64,000 nt of DNA from Heterocephalus glaber (GCF_000247695.1 NW_004624805.1:6526239-6590238); one strand, 5' to 3'. Shown: positions 1 through 13,224, counted from the stretch's first letter. Program-made: numbers and translations. The notes: generated by a model from the sequence alone, not told the origin.

Positions 1-570
1 AGCCAATCAAAATTAGTTCTCTGTCATTATTAGTTCTGAGAGCTCCCTTTGCTTTTTGTTTTTCACCCTTATCAGACTCTGTACTTGTATTTTTATTATG
101 TTTATCTACTTATACCTGTGAAAACAGGTAAGGAAACTCACAGATTATGGACAATGTCTCTAGAGTTCACCACTATGTCCCTAGCTCATAACCCAATATG
201 TCTCATCAAATAGATGCTCAAAACTTAAAATCAGTACTTAGTGAGGCATGAATAGAAGAATCCTGCAGCGCTGGGAGGCTGCTAATGCTGCGGTAACTGT
301 CCCTAAGAGGATGCTAAGTGCAAATTTTTCTTCTTGTCCCCAACTGACAACTAGCACCCAAAGCTAGGGGGAAAAATTACACCCCATATTTTAAAGAAAG
401 CTTCCAACTGGAAAACTACTCTAAAGCGGAAAACTGCTCTAGAACTTAAGCGATGGATGTAACTATCAACCCTCATCATCTCAGTCGGTCACTTCCCAGC
501 ACGCAGCGTGTGTGTACACATGCATGTGGCTAAAGAAAGAAAACGCCTTGTGTCTTGATGTCTCTCAAAG
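1..570. other. Intronic sequence, nothing recognised
   Basis: AT-rich unique sequence. No coding segment, tandem repeat or clear mobile element was seen. Confidence 0.5.
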
Positions 571-574
571 CCTC

Positions 575-940
575 ACACAGTAGGTGGGGCCTTCTCTGAA
601 GTGGGTGAATCTGGAACGTGTGACTGGTTTGGTACCGCCCTAATCCCGGTGGTCTGGATAAGATAAAAGAAGCAGAAAGATGCTGTTAAGGTCCCTTCTT
701 GCTTTTGCTACCGTGTGGGCGCCATGAGCTGTTTCTCCTCTGCGATGCCTCTCAGCCAAGAGGTCCTTTGTTGTTTGCGGTGTCTCCCGCCACAATGAAC
801 TGTTGCCCCTCTGCCTTGGAGCCAGCCGATTATGGACTGAAACTTCTACAAACTGTGAGCCAGATAAACCCCTTCCCCTGTAACTTTGGGTGTCGGGTAT
901 TTTGTCTCAGCAACCAGAGAAAAGTAACGACACACTGTCT
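575..940 (+). mobile_element. MaLR-type LTR (ORR1/MST-like), plus orientation
   Basis: The 3' part has the hallmark MaLR order: GCCTTGGAGCCAGCCGA, TATGGACTGAAAC, AACTGTGAGCCAGATAAA (poly-A signal region), then a segment resembling the usual TTTTGTCTCAGCAACCAGA end. The 5' part (GGTGGGGCCTTCTCTGA) also fits. These are non-autonomous ERVL relatives. The open frame running through it at 699-1265 is LTR and flank sequence, not a gene. The 5' boundary is approximate. Confidence 0.75.
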
Positions 941-1765
941 TATCAAAAACAGGGAAGGAGCAGGACCTGGAAGTATAGGTTCCACAGCCGAATATAACTG
1001 GGGTCCATCTCCAATGCAAGAATCATTCTTGGAGAAAGGGAGTACAGACAAGAAGACAGAAGCATTATCTGCCAGCTGCTCTGCTCAGGTCACAGAGGGG
1101 CTCATTTGCCCTCCTTGTCTGCCTCAAGGGGAAAGGGGAATCGAGGCTGGAAGGCATAACAGAAGTGGCACACCAGGCAGACTACAGCTTGGCCTACAAA
1201 TGATGCACGGGAGCCTCACTGAGGTAGCAGGGTGGGAGGCCCCGTGCACAGGACCCCGCCAATAGCACCATGAAAGGCTCTGGGTGGCATCAACTGTGCA
1301 CACCGGGAGAGACGCGGCACAAGAGGAAAGGTGCCTGTCAGTGCTGGGTTGAGGAGATGCAATAACCTGGCTAATCGTGAAATACCACCCTTTTTGGGGG
1401 TCCCCCAGCCAACCCACTAGAAGAGTGGATCTCCTTTCGGAGGCGACTGGTCCACCCCAAAAGGCGGTGGGCAGATGTGGAATAGAACCACACACTCCGA
1501 CCCCATCTCCACGTGGGTCTCCTAGCCCTCCCTATCTGGCACGAGGGAAGGGAAAAGGTGAGATTTAAGTCACACAGGAAAACCAACGAAGAGGAGGTTA
1601 GCTTTGTAGTAACTGAAAACATCTTAGATGTCATAGATTTGCCAGAAATCTTGTTAAGAGGGAAAAGTTAGTTGCAGTCTAACACATTTTGGTGCAGTGA
1701 CTGGAGAAAATTAAAGTCACCTTTGAATTGGTTGAGCTGCTTGACTTTTTGGCAAGAACAGTACA
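941..1765. other. Unassigned stretch, GC-moderate, possibly LTR-internal
   Basis: Contains TTTTTGGGGGTCCCCCAGCC at about 1389 and short open frames on both strands with no recognisable protein. It could be internal sequence of the LTR element upstream, but I cannot confirm this. Confidence 0.35.
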
Positions 1766-1769
1766 GGCT

Positions 1770-3134
1770 AATAGTTCTCCAACTTTCTTGGTCTCATAAT
1801 CTCCTTAGCCCCCTAAAGTTCACTGAAAACCCAGAGTCTGTGTGTGGTTTTCTATCAATTAATATCTGTAGTTATTAAAATTAAAACTAATAACATTTTT
1901 AGATTTATTGATCCATTTAAAAACTGTTAAAATAACACGCTCATGAAAAATAAATATTTTCTCCAAAATGAGAATTTCCAAAGAATAGTGCTGTTTTCAC
2001 TTATTTGCAGATAGTTTTCATTGCTGGCTGAAAAGTTACCTACTGGATTGTCCCGTCTGCTTCTGCCTTCAGTTTGTTAGGGTGTGCTGCTTTTACTGAA
2101 GTCCGTGGAGAAAAAGAGGCCTCACACAGACCCACACCCTGAAGGAGCAGAGATATCTGGTAGCTTTGGGGGGAAATGGAGATACTCGGTGATACTACAC
2201 CAGCACTGTGCAGACGGAAACTCTCAGAGGTGAGAGGCACTGTGGCCTCTGCAGCTGCAGCATGAGCCTCCCGCACCCCAGCACAGCGCTGCTCTGGCCT
2301 CTGTATTCCACATGCTCTGCTCATGCACAGTTCTGGAGCCTCGCACACTGGTCATCTGGAAAACACTGCCTCATCAGGGCACGCACACTTTCCAAATCTT
2401 TCCCCATGTCATGATCCAACGACAACAATAAAGTCACTTTCATTAATACCACCACCAATTTCATCGAAAAAGCCACGCAGTGAGGCTTTTCAAAGCTGTA
2501 CAGTGTGCTTGAAAGCTTCAATTTTATCAACTGAAAACAAGGTGGTTGGTTGTTTCTTGAAATAACACTCACTTTGATCTTTTTTGGGAAAAAAAAATGT
2601 CTTCTAAACACCAGTCAGTCTGAAAAACTATAGATTTGAAGCCTATAATTTCTAAAGGTGTCCTATGGAAAAAAGTAAGCAGTGTACATAGTTCAACAAA
2701 TCCCACAATCCCACAATCACTGTTCCCTGGGACAAGCAGAAGCCTGGTTTGCAGTACAGTGCTCTCTGGATATTTACTATTTCTTCTATTTTAAAAAGTC
2801 ACATGCTCAGCAGTTAAGACTAAATGCAACTAATAAGTTTTATTGCTTCATCAACACATTCTTAATTCAACTGCTGTTAGCTTTCTAACATGAATGCATG
2901 CTGGTAAAGAACACAATGACCCAGTAACCACCACCATGTGGAGTACGAGCCTTGATGTCCACACCAGCACCGGCAGTGTGACCCCTCAGTGCTCTACCAT
3001 CAATGCAAATGTCAACCCGGCAAAAGAAGTAAATAGCGTTATAATGTTATTGGAAAATAGTTTTGACCTTGTAGATTCCTGGCAATAGTCTTGGGATCCT
3101 CAGGGGTCCACAAACCAGACTCTGAAAACCACCA
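1770..3134 (-). mobile_element. hAT-Charlie-type DNA transposon remnant, minus orientation
   Basis: Read on the minus strand, the right edge gives GTGGTGGTTTTCAGAGTCTG, then GTGGACCCCTGAGGATCCCA and GGTCAAAACTATTTTCCAAT. Next comes a transposase-region match beginning GTTGACATTTGCATTGATGG. The left edge gives the AT-rich 3' end (ATTTTTCATGAGCGTGTTAT and a terminal segment ending in GAGACCAAGAAAGTTGGAGA). These features match the mammalian hAT-Charlie family with a C-terminal dimerisation-type transposase. The coding region is broken by stops and deletions. A second copy of the same family lies at 54.3-55.6 kb in the other orientation. Confidence 0.75.
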
Positions 3135-3139
3135 CTCTA

Positions 3140-4735
3140 TACACACTAAATACATGGATGTCACAAAGAAAAGGAAATCAAACATTTCTTTGTGGCTGTA
3201 CAGCTCATAGCGATTTACATGAGTGCAGTACAAGAATATATTAACGCTTCCAACTGACCCACTTTCTGTAGAAGCTGGCAATTTACCTGAAACCACAGGT
3301 CTCGGCTTGTGATCAGTGCTACTCTTGGACTGAGGTCTGGAACATGGTGACGAGAAGCTTTAAGGAAAAGACGAGCCTACTTCTAAAGAGTTCACTTATA
3401 CAGAGACACAGACAGGTTTTAGCATTTCATGAGATTTAGGGTAGCTCAACCCTTAGTGCTGCATTATTCACATTTGTTTTCAAAGTTCAGCCTTCGACGT
3501 CTTTCAACCTGGCCACTTCTGTAGCTGGGGGGACATTTAAACTCACGCAATTTATGACAGTGTCCCAGGCCTGGGTGTCTCTGGCATCAGCCCAGGACTG
3601 CTATTATCATCTCCTCTTATTTACTGCACCTTCTCAAAACTCTGCTCTTTCACACACTGATATACATTTTTCAATTGTGTGCGTTAATTTTCATATATTT
3701 TTATGTTCTAAGATGCTATACTATTATTTTTCTGCTTTGTATAATAACTTAAAATGTCACTTGCTGGCCCTGCTGCCATCACAGCTGGGATATTTTATTT
3801 CACTCCCGTATATCCTACAGCGTATCTAACAAAACAGCACTGCCCTCCCCTACTCCAGGTTTTACATAAAACACAGCTACCATTTCTCTCCTATTCCAGG
3901 CAGAGTTACCTAAAATGTTTCTCTTCCTAGGAAAAACATTTTTCTCTATGAATTCATTTTTTCATAGAAAATCAAAGCTGCTATTATATGTGAAGCCTTA
4001 CAGACATGAATAATCCAATAGGCCTCTTGGTCAGAAAGAAACAAAACCCTGTAATAGCTTTGTGTACAGAACGGTGGTCCCTAGGCAGACAGGAGAAATT
4101 CAGAATCCAACTAATCATTTTAATCTTGTACCAAAACAAATTTCCTACTACCTGGAAAACAACATACCCTAGGTTTCTAAAGTATGTTAAAAATATGTGC
4201 AATTTATTTCTAATAAAAAATACAACCTCATTTTCTAAGAAAATTATTTTCCCAACTTTGTACTCTATTAAATCCTCAGAATTGTGTGTGTCAAAATTTA
4301 CTTACTGAAATGAATTCTAAAATTGCTATTATGTCTTTCATACCGAAAGGTCATAAAAAGTGATTATTTCCAAACAGCAGGTGGCTATCACACACTATTA
4401 TTGATACAGTTTGGGCATCCAGAATCCAGGTCACGATTCACAAAGCAACTGAATTCAATCTTCAAGGTCAAATCGATCAAATCCTGTGCCTCTGAAATTT
4501 CCCCCCAGAATGAAACCCTCTTGTTTTGAATGGCTTCTGTCAGGGACTCTGTCCCAGCGGTGGAAAGATGGCTAATGCAATATTCTTTAGTCAGTCTACT
4601 GGCTCAAATATGAATCACTTCCATTTATTTATGGGATACTTTGATGTATCTAAGTTCTTATTTTTAACAATGAAATTTTACACTATTTGCGTGGCATATG
4701 GAAAGACAGTCTTTCATCTTACCAAGAGCTTTTAA
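3140..4735. other. Intronic sequence, nothing firmly recognised
   Basis: AT-rich unique sequence. Short open frames on both strands have no recognisable protein and no supporting splice sites. Confidence 0.5.
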
Positions 4736-4738
4736 GTG

Positions 4739-4822
4739 TTTTGTTTTTGGGTACTGGGAACTGAACTTGGGACCTTGTGCTTGCGAGGCAGGCACTGGAA
4801 CCACTGAGCTAAATCCCCGGCT
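4739..4822 (-). mobile_element. ID-type SINE, minus orientation
   Basis: Left T-rich run is the poly-A tail. Then comes the reverse of the tRNA-Ala-derived body, ending GAGCTAAATCCCCGGC (reverse of the GCCGGGGATTTAGCTC 5' end with A box). Diverged in the B box. Confidence 0.88.
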
Positions 4823-5179
4823 GTACGAGTTTCGCTTTTGCCATCTATAACCCGCCTAAAGATGATTTCTTTATCTATGATATGAGGCAGGGATCAAAAC
4901 CATCCTTTTTTATACAGACACACTGTCTCATCCGTAACCCTTGTGTTTTCACTGTTCTGTCCCAGTTCCACACACCTGCAGGTGTGTGACCAGAGATTCT
5001 TCCATGACTGAGTCCCGCTTTCCAACCCCTGTGCGGATACCGCGCCACCTTCGTTATTTAGACCTCACGATACATCCTGGTGTGTGGTAGAGCACCATCT
5101 GCACACCGCCAGATGCCTGCTGGCTTTCAGTGGCACTTTGCTGCTCTTTACAAACCGAAGCCACAAAACACTCCCGACA

Positions 5180-5257
5180 GGGGCCGGGGATTCAGCTCAG
5201 TGGTTGCACCGCCTGCCGCGCGAGGTCCTGAGTTCAACCCCCGGGACCAAAACCACC
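5180..5257 (+). mobile_element. ID-type SINE, plus orientation
   Basis: GGGGCCGGGGATTCAGCTCA start, A box intact, B box GAGTTCAACCCC, end GGGACCAAAACC. The middle is slightly shortened (GCCGCGCGAGGTCC). Confidence 0.9.
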
Positions 5258-5259
5258 CC

Positions 5260-5900
5260 CGTGAGATCAGGCATCTCTGCACCACTGAGCTGTCCCTGTC
5301 CTGTTCGCAATCAGGGCACCACTCTGCACTTTCATAATCTCCTGCCTATTAATTCTGAGCATTTCATTACATTTGTCTCTAGGGTGGCCTCCGCTCTTAT
5401 AAATGGGGTTTTAAAAGTCTGCTTCAAACTGGGCTTGGGCTGCTGGTCTCCACAACACACCTGACTTCCTATACAGACCTTCAGCTGGCCACCCAGGCCT
5501 GAGGTCTCCACTAACTTGTCTGTAGATCCTTTTTGGGTTTCCATGCGGAGATAATCTCATCGTACGTGACAGATGACAAATATGTCTTCTTTTCCAATCC
5601 TGGTCCTCTTTCTTCGTGGCCCACAATGCTGATAAGGGCCTCTACTGCAAGATTTTTAACAGGTAGTGGCAGATTTGTTCCTGAATCAAGAAATGCCTTA
5701 AATTTCCCCCACTAATAATAATAAGTACTACAGATTTTGGCAGGCCCATCTGCAAAGAAGTTGCCTACTTTCTAAGAGTATTTTTCTTTCTCTAATGAAA
5801 AAACTGAGATTTAAATTTTATCAATTTTGCATTTCCTACATCTATCGAAATAATCATATGTGACAATTATAGATTTTTCCAATATCTCCAGCTCATTTGT
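5260..5900. other. Intronic sequence, nothing recognised
   Basis: Unique sequence; small open frames on both strands lack recognisable domains. Confidence 0.45.
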
Positions 5901-5901
5901 A

Positions 5902-6270
5902 TGTGTTACTCAGTTGTCTGATACTGCAACACAATACCTGAGATAATCAATTTATAAAGAGAGAAGGGTTGTTTTTAAAAGCTCCAGTCCAGACCAATTG
6001 ACCCTGCTGATCTGGGCCTGTGCAAGGCAGCACAGGATGGCGGGTAGATGCAGCACCGAAACCTGCTCACCACAGGGAAGCAAGGAAGTGAAAGGGCAAG
6101 GCAGCACAGATGGGAGCTCCAGGCCCTCCACTCTCTCAATGACCTACGACCTCCCACCTGGCCCGCCTTTCAAAGGTGCATGCCCCCCAAAATGTACCAA
6201 TTGGGGCCTCGTGGGCCCCCAATCCTTTAACACTTGGACCCTTAGGGGACAACTTTCCCCAACCACAGCA
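5902..6270 (-). mobile_element. MaLR-type LTR, minus orientation
   Basis: Reads as the reverse complement of a MaLR LTR. It begins TGTGTTACTCAGTTGTCTGA and AATACCTGAGATAATCAATTT, then has the purine-rich middle (GGGAAGCAAGGAAGTGAAAG), and ends CCAACCACAGCA. Diverged, with no clear flanking 5-bp duplication. Confidence 0.7.
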
Positions 6271-6284
6271 GTGGATTCTTTGTA

Positions 6285-7010
6285 GCTTTACTGTTGCTTT
6301 TCCCTTTGCTAATGCTTTTACTTCTATTTTCATGAGTCCGATTGGTCTATAATTTTCCTTAGCACACTGGTCTTGTCTAGTTCTGGTGTCAAGGTTATAC
6401 CAAGTCCCATGGGACGAGAGCGATGCATGTTCTCTTTACTTTGTTTTCTAGAACAATCTGCAGAAGACTGGAAGGTCCTGTTCCTGCAAAGGCTCAGTAG
6501 AACTCGACAGTGAATGCCATCTGAGCCTGCTGCTGTCCTTCTCTCCTTTTAGCTTCCCATTTTTCTTGCCAATTCTGTAAGTCATGTTCTTATAGAAGTT
6601 CTCACATGTCACCTATGTTTTTCAATTAACTGCTGTGAAGTTTTCCATAATATTCTCTAACAATGTTTTTATGTTAAACAATGTTTTCCTGGCCATGCAG
6701 TTACATCCCTGTTTTCTTTCCTAATACTGCATTTTTACACCTTTTCCCTTTCCCTCAATCTGGCCAGGAGATTGTCCATTCCGTTCTTCCTTTCAGAGAA
6801 CTTTTGGCTTCAATGGGCCTCTTTATTTTCTACTTCACCAATCCATGCTCCCACCTATACTATTTCTTTCCTCTGCCTTAGGGATGTGATTATGTCTGCT
6901 CTTTTAAGACACCTTTTCCTTAATCCTTAGCTCATCATTTTCATCCTTTCTCCTGTCTAACTCAATTTCCTTTTGTTTCATTTTAAACAAGCTGTGTTTT
7001 TTTAACTGAA
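6285..7010 (-). mobile_element. Old L1 fragment (ORF2 region), minus orientation
   Basis: Pyrimidine-rich on the plus strand, with recognisable reverse L1 ORF2 text such as GATTGGTCTATAATTTTCCT and TCTAGTTCTGGTGTCAAGGT. Then comes a degraded stretch with CTTTTGGCTTCAATGGGCCT. Strongly diverged. The right boundary is uncertain. Confidence 0.65.
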
Positions 7011-9770
7011 AAGTTTAGTCACTTTTTAAAACATATGTGACCTCCCCTCTGCACTTCTTTTGGATTAAGTGTACCGATCTCTGACTGCAGCCCCTCTCTG
7101 TCCCAACCCTTTACCTCTTTATCCAGATCCTCCCTGTTAGTGGGACTCAGGTGACAGGCTTGGACAGTGTCCTCTCCATGATTTAGTCATCACATAACAA
7201 TAACCAAACCTTCTGAGTTAGGAGACATTTGATTTACACAACTTCAACCTTTCATAAAGATTCTGAAAGGTAAATTAAGTCACAAAAATTATGAAAATGT
7301 CACAGATGTATGAAGACACAAATGAGGAAGCATCTACTAGTTAAGTAATGCACCCTGACAGCATCAAGGATACAAAAGGGATGTAAGACAAACTCAGCTC
7401 CTATTTTCTTAAAGTTTATAGTATACTTCTAGACAGAGGAATTGACAAAAAGCAACTAATTTTAATTAACTACAATTGTTCTTCTGTTCAATCAATTATC
7501 TCAAAAGGAAAAAAACCAGATATCTGTGTGAAAAAAAAAAGAAAACTAGAAGGGGAAAACTGAAGAAAATTTTGTATATGTCACCTCTACTTCCTTTTTC
7601 TATTTTTAAACTCAAAATTCAGTGCCGTGAGGAAAGTACATTTTAACAGCTCAAAAGAAATTACTCATTAGTCTTGGTGACAATTGTAAAGGAGGGTAAG
7701 CCGTGGAATCGGGAGCATTTCAAGTAAGCGCAGAGATTTTACAGAGTAAAAACATGTTACCTCACTGGAAAGAGAAACTGATTTAGCCGGATCTTCTCTA
7801 CGTATATGCTGAGTGTCTTTTTTCTGACATGATTTTGGAGGCATAATATTTGTACCTATTGACAGGGCACAGTATAATCTGATACAACACAATGTGTAAC
7901 ATAGAAATCAGGCTAAGAAGCCTGTCCATCTCCCCAAGCATTAGCCATTTCTATGTGACAAGAACATTGCTAAGTTTTCGCTTGAGACCAGACTTTTTAA
8001 GCATACTGTATTTGAAACTTGGCAGGCAAGTTAAGCATTTTGTGGAATCGTCATATAAACAAACCGTCTGTAACACAGCCACATCTTCCGTGTAAATCTG
8101 GATTTTGACATCAAGTGTGTGTTCTGTACTTGTATGCTTTTACTCATTCCTCATGTCATTTCTTTCCACACAACAGACTTTCCATACTTGTGTTCTCTTT
8201 CCTCTCTGGCTCGTCTTACTTGTTGCTCATGCGATGTTCCAAGCATCTTTCCGTCTAGGAGATCCTGCTTCACCCTACATCGTGAGTTGTTCCCTGGGTG
8301 CACTCAATAATGCTCAAAGCAGCAGTCCTCACTACCCCAACAGAAAAGAGTGTGTGCTAATAAGGCTCACAACCGCCAGATCTCAGACGACACAATGCTC
8401 TCCGCTGGCTTACTGAGAGATGACATCACAGACTTTGGCAACACACTTCCTAGAAGTTGCAAGACACCAAATCAAATAGTCCTGTGAATTTCAAGAGTAT
8501 ATTCTGCCAAAATGCAAGTTAGGACCTCAACATGCCATGGATCTTTAAAATTTGGTGATGATAAATAAGTCACTAGGTAAAATCTGTGATTAAGAAATAG
8601 GTACTGTTGGAACTACATCGAAAAAACTTGAAAAAGTTAGACATGATTCAAGCCCATTAAATCTGCTCTCCCTGCTGATTTATATAGGAAGGATAAATGA
8701 CTCTGCGCAACACATGAAGTCTTTTTTCATTCTAGACACTCTCTTGCCCTGGACATGCAGGTATTAATTTCTACCTCTGCTGAAGAGCTACTACGGAGGT
8801 ATCGAGGCTTACTATGCTAACTCAGATGATACGGGTGTGACAAATAATTGCCAATGTAGCGGCAGAGAGTTATTTCCTAGCTAGAGTGAAATAATACCTT
8901 TCATCAAGTTCCAAAGAAGAAATATAAATCTAATAAGATTAAGGAACTTAATATTCGAAAAATATTTTGTCAGCTGCAAAACTGTGCCACTTATACTTCT
9001 GACTGTCCCCCGTATATATCTAATAACACGGTCACCCAAGATGAGTCAGACTAGCAGTCTCAATTTCATCTAATCCCTTCTAACTTAGTACTTTATTCAA
9101 ATAGTTATTTCTTTTAATAAATGAATGTGGCATCTTCTGATTACTACTAATAATTACAGCACTAACAAACACTGTCTCCTACAGCCCGATTGTGCTCTCA
9201 GTATTATGGACTGGCCTCTTTTAATCTTTCCAACAACCCTATGACTGTTATGATGTCCCCACCACCGGCTGCCTATATGTCATGAGCTTGGGTGACATGA
9301 AATTATCTTTCATTCATTGTTTTTGTTTTGGTTTGGTTTGGTTTGATAATAAAATGCAAGCTAAAAGAAGGTAAGATGGCAGCAGGAGCTCCTTTTCAAA
9401 AGGAGAAGGCCACCAGACAGGGGAGATATTGCTGAAAGTGGAACCATAGTTACATATAGCAGGAACAGTAGAGGTACAGGACAATGCTCAGATTCAATAG
9501 GTGAGTACTAATGAAAAAGGAAAAAGGGTCCATAGGGAAAGAGAAAAAGGAATCATTATTATAATACCCATTCAACAATGTACTAGAGGTCCTAGATGAA
9601 TAGAAGAGCGAAAATAGATAAGCGTAATAAAAGAAGCAAAACTGCCATTGTTGATTAAAAGACAAAGAAATTTTACGGATATAGTCGTCAAAGTTGAGGA
9701 CACTATGATTACTGCAACAATGTAGTTCTTTGCATGTACCAGGAGCAAACAATTAAAAGATAAAACTCTT
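7010..9770. other. Intronic sequence with weak ancient repeat traces
   Basis: Mostly unique. About 7330-7450 resembles an L2 3' end (GGATACAAAAGGGATGTAAG). About 9125-9260 resembles L2/MIR (CAACAACCCTATGACTGTTA). A short GGTTT tandem run lies near 9325-9345. No gene recognised. Confidence 0.4.
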
Positions 9771-9779
9771 ACTATCTAG

Positions 9780-10310
9780 GAAAAACTCTAAATGAAAGAA
9801 ATGCAAGCTCTATAAATGAAAATTATAAAGTATTCCTGAGAGAAATTAGAAATGTAAATAAATGGGAAAGCGTCCCATGCTTATGAGTTACGAGATCCAA
9901 AAGACAGGGCTATCCATTCTACTCAAACTAAACTGTGACTCCCAGGCAGGACACATGAACAGATTTCCTCCAGGTGACAGATGCACTGCGGCGCTGACAC
10001 AGGGGCAGAAGACAGGAGCACTGGACCCATGTGTCTGGGGACGGTGGGCCAGTGAGCAGGTCGGTGCTACCGAGCTGTGAGAGAGAAGGCTCCCCTTAAG
10101 TGGTAATGCAACTGAATATCCAGGTAGAAAGAATACTGATCCCTATCTCACACCATAAACAAAAATAAACTCAGAGTAGACTACGGATCACAAGTGAAAG
10201 GTAAAAAAAAAATGTCTAGAATTTAAAACAGGAACATATCTTCATGATCTTCAGGTACACAATGTTTTGTTCATCACAAAGGAAAAGGTTATAAACTGTA
10301 CTGTGTGCTG
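9780..10310 (+). mobile_element. L1 ORF2 fragment, plus orientation
   Basis: Contains diagnostic L1 ORF2 text: AAATAAATGGGAAAGCGTCC (reduced CATCCCATG motif) and later CCCTATCTCACACCATAAAC with AAAATAAACTCAGAGTAGAC. Frames are broken. The central part 9900-10110 is hard to align by eye. Confidence 0.7.
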
Positions 10311-10323
10311 TTCACACAACAGA

Positions 10324-10396
10324 GGGGCTTAGGGTGTAGCTTAGTAGAAGAGCCCTTGCCTACCAAGTGCTGGGCTTTTCAGCCCTTGCTCTACTC
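10324..10396 (+). mobile_element. Diverged ID-type SINE, plus orientation
   Basis: GGGGCTTAGGGTGTAGCTTAGTAGAAGAGCCCTTGCCTACCAAG-type body, i.e. the older AGAGC..TTGCCTA form of ID rather than the young form seen elsewhere in the window. No poly-A remains. Confidence 0.65.
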
Positions 10397-10399
10397 ACA

Positions 10400-13160
10400 A
10401 TTCAGCGGGACCCGTCTCTGTTGTGTGAGGCCATCCTGGGCACTGCAGGAGGTTTAGTAGCATCCTTGGCGCTTCTACCCATCAGATGTCAGAAGTATGC
10501 CCTCCCCAAATTATGACAATCAAAACTGCCTCTAGATATTGCCAAATGATGAGGGGTAGGGGTGGGTGTAGGGTACAAAAAATCATCTTCCACTTGGAAG
10601 CCACACTCTAACTCGGGCCCAGCAGGCAGCAGGCTCTGCCCAGGCACACGGGGCCTCCAATCAGCTTTTAGCTGCTCAGCATAGAATACAGGCAGAGGAC
10701 TGAAACTCAGTAGACATCTGAGGAAAGCCTGCAATAAGAGAAAGAGCAATCTACAAGTCCCAGAGTAATGTGAACAACATGAAGAAAATTTAAAATAAAG
10801 CCCACACCATTCTACTGAGCATCCATCAACAAGGGAAATAGCTTGAGATGAAAAGGTCAGAACCAGAGAGAGACCACTTGGGCTCAAGGCTAACTCCTCA
10901 TCTAACTGGTTCGGTGTAAACCCTGTTCATCTGTCTTAACTATGGAGGGATTAGTAAGTATCTCTTCGGGTTGCAGGAAGAAAAATCCAAGGCACTTGGA
11001 AGAGGACATGGAACACAGTAACAGATGAATAAATGAGATTATTCTGCTAATTATCCTCAGATTCCAAAATGTATCCATGGAGTAAAAGTAGATGTTATGA
11101 AAAAGGAGCAGACACCCCTCCCAAACTTATTGCAATTAAACTCTGACAGCATATTAAAAAAAAAGTAAATAAATGTAAAGAAAAAGCCTGAGGCAATCTT
11201 TCAGAAAGCAAATGATAACCACCTAGGAGAACTCCTGGGAAGATGGAAGCAAAAGCCGAGGGAAGGAGCTCAGAGGGGAGAAGCAGAAGCTGAAGAACAC
11301 GGTTGCCAGGACCGAAAAGGCCCACGGAACCCGAGCAGTACTCAGCCTGGGGCGCACACAAGGTGCCCTCACCCACTAACCCGGCCGCTAGGAAGCTCTG
11401 CGACTCACGCTGCCTACTCAGATCTCACTTAACGAGCTCGAGGTCACTTTTTCAACAAAACGTCCCAGAACCTCAGCAAATACCCCTTCTCTGCCCATTA
11501 TAAACTTTAAGCACCCAAAGCCCGTCCGTATCTCAGATACAAAGTTTGACTTATTCGGGGGACTGAGTACTGACTCTAACAGCCATGAGGCTGACGACCT
11601 TCATACCTGCTTTTCACCACTGTCTCTCCATCACCTCACACGATATACGATAAGCGTTTAAATACACTTTATGTGAGACATATAAAATGAGATTCCTTGG
11701 AAATATAATACATTATTAATCATAAATACCTCCACCACAAAGTTCCACAGCTCTTTACATGACTTAAGAAAACTTTACAAGTTTTTATACCACTTTGGCT
11801 TGGATTTGCTTCTTTCAATTTTAACCCATCAGTGACAAAATTACCGTTTCTGGAGGTAGGCTCTGAGTTCCTAAAGGAATGAGCGCCATCTAGTGGAAGT
11901 GTGTAAGGTTAAAAAGCGCAAACTAGACCAGCCAGCCAGATCAGATGGAATGGCAGTTACACACCAACATTGTTCAGCAATGAAAATCAAATTCTCATCA
12001 CTTATATCTTATACAATCATCAACTTAAATAAATTAAACTCAGAAATAAAATTTCTTTTTAAAGTTGCCAGTTAGCCCCATTTAGCATAGCTTTTAATTG
12101 AATGAAACACAGAAATGAAAATAAGGAAAAAAGCAGAGTTGTCATGCTTCCAGAGTACAAAAGAAAATGAAGTTACAGGTAAAATACTAACTGCGTAGGA
12201 AAACTGGGTTTGATATATAGAAGACCACTTTCTATATGGCACATTATTAGATGGGCGTGCGTGCATGTGCGTGTGATAGTTTGACACTGAAGGCCTTGCT
12301 TGATATGCAAAAATCACCATGTGAAATTCAGTGACAAAACTACGGAATGTAAGAACGATGTAGATATATTTGTCTTTCATGCGACTAGTAGTGAGAAAGA
12401 AAACAAAACTCAAAGAAGGCATGACCCAGGCTGACATACTCCTGTGCTTCGCCACGGGAGCAGGGAGTACAAACTGACACCTGTAGTCACACTGCCATTC
12501 CTCCAGGAGGGAGATGCAGGTCTATCAAGCAAGAAAATGTGGAGGTTGTAAGTTCTGACAAGAAAATGAGTAGTGACTTTTTACAGTGCAAATGTCAGAC
12601 TGACAGCAACCACTTAAAAATGACCAGCCTTGCGGAATGCTAAGAACTGCATTTATCTTACCTTCTGTACCACTAAGCTGTATTTAAGAGGAATACAATG
12701 AAGATGGGTGTTAGGGTCAGGTCGGCCACACTGTGGTGATCAACAGCTCCAACATCTGTGTGTCTCTGAAGGAGGTTTATATTCTCACTGACATCTCGCC
12801 CACAGCCTGCCCTCAGCGAACTCTGCTCTGCCACCCGCCACTCACACCCAGTGAAGATGTCCACATACCACCAGCCAGCACTGTGGGGCAGGGGGAAGAG
12901 ATAAGGGGAAAGGTTCCCTGGCTCCGAAGGCTTCAGCCCGGCAGTGTACATGCATTTTTATTCAGATTTTAGTCACTATACAAATCATGGGGCCACACTA
13001 ACATCAAGGGCCAGGAACATTCAATCTGACATGGACTACAACTGGGATACTACAGGATACGGGGGGGGTGGGGGTGGATAAAGATCTGAAATATGTTTTC
13101 ATTAAAGTAGATCATTTGAATTCAATTTTTACTTTAGACATACAAAACTTCATTTTTAAG
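10400..13160. other. Intronic sequence; one CTCF-like motif, otherwise nothing recognised
   Basis: Unique sequence with several short open frames on both strands but no recognisable protein. The CTCF-like site at 11881 is listed separately. A G-run lies near 13061-13076. Confidence 0.45.
11881..11899 (-). promoter_or_regulatory. CTCF-like binding motif, minus strand
   Basis: The minus strand reads CTTCCACTAGATGGCGCTC. This agrees with the core CCACTAGRKGGCGC of the known CTCF motif at essentially every constrained base. The flanks are unique, not an obvious SINE. Binding is inferred from the motif only. Confidence 0.6.
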
Positions 13161-13168
13161 TTTTTGGG

Positions 13169-13170
13169 GT

Positions 13171-13224
<54 letters not shown>
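13169..13224. repeat. (GT)n microsatellite
   Basis: About 56 bases of GT repeat with one A interruption. It directly adjoins the tail end of the B1-dID SINE to its right and probably grew from that A-rich tail. Confidence 0.95.

Noticed and set aside
699..1265. 188-codon open frame, plus strand
   Set aside because: Its first half is the 3' part of a MaLR LTR; the rest has no recognisable domain.
1377..1400. GTGAAATACCACC resembling a piece of 28S rRNA
   Set aside because: Similarity ends after about a dozen bases; no rRNA structure around it.
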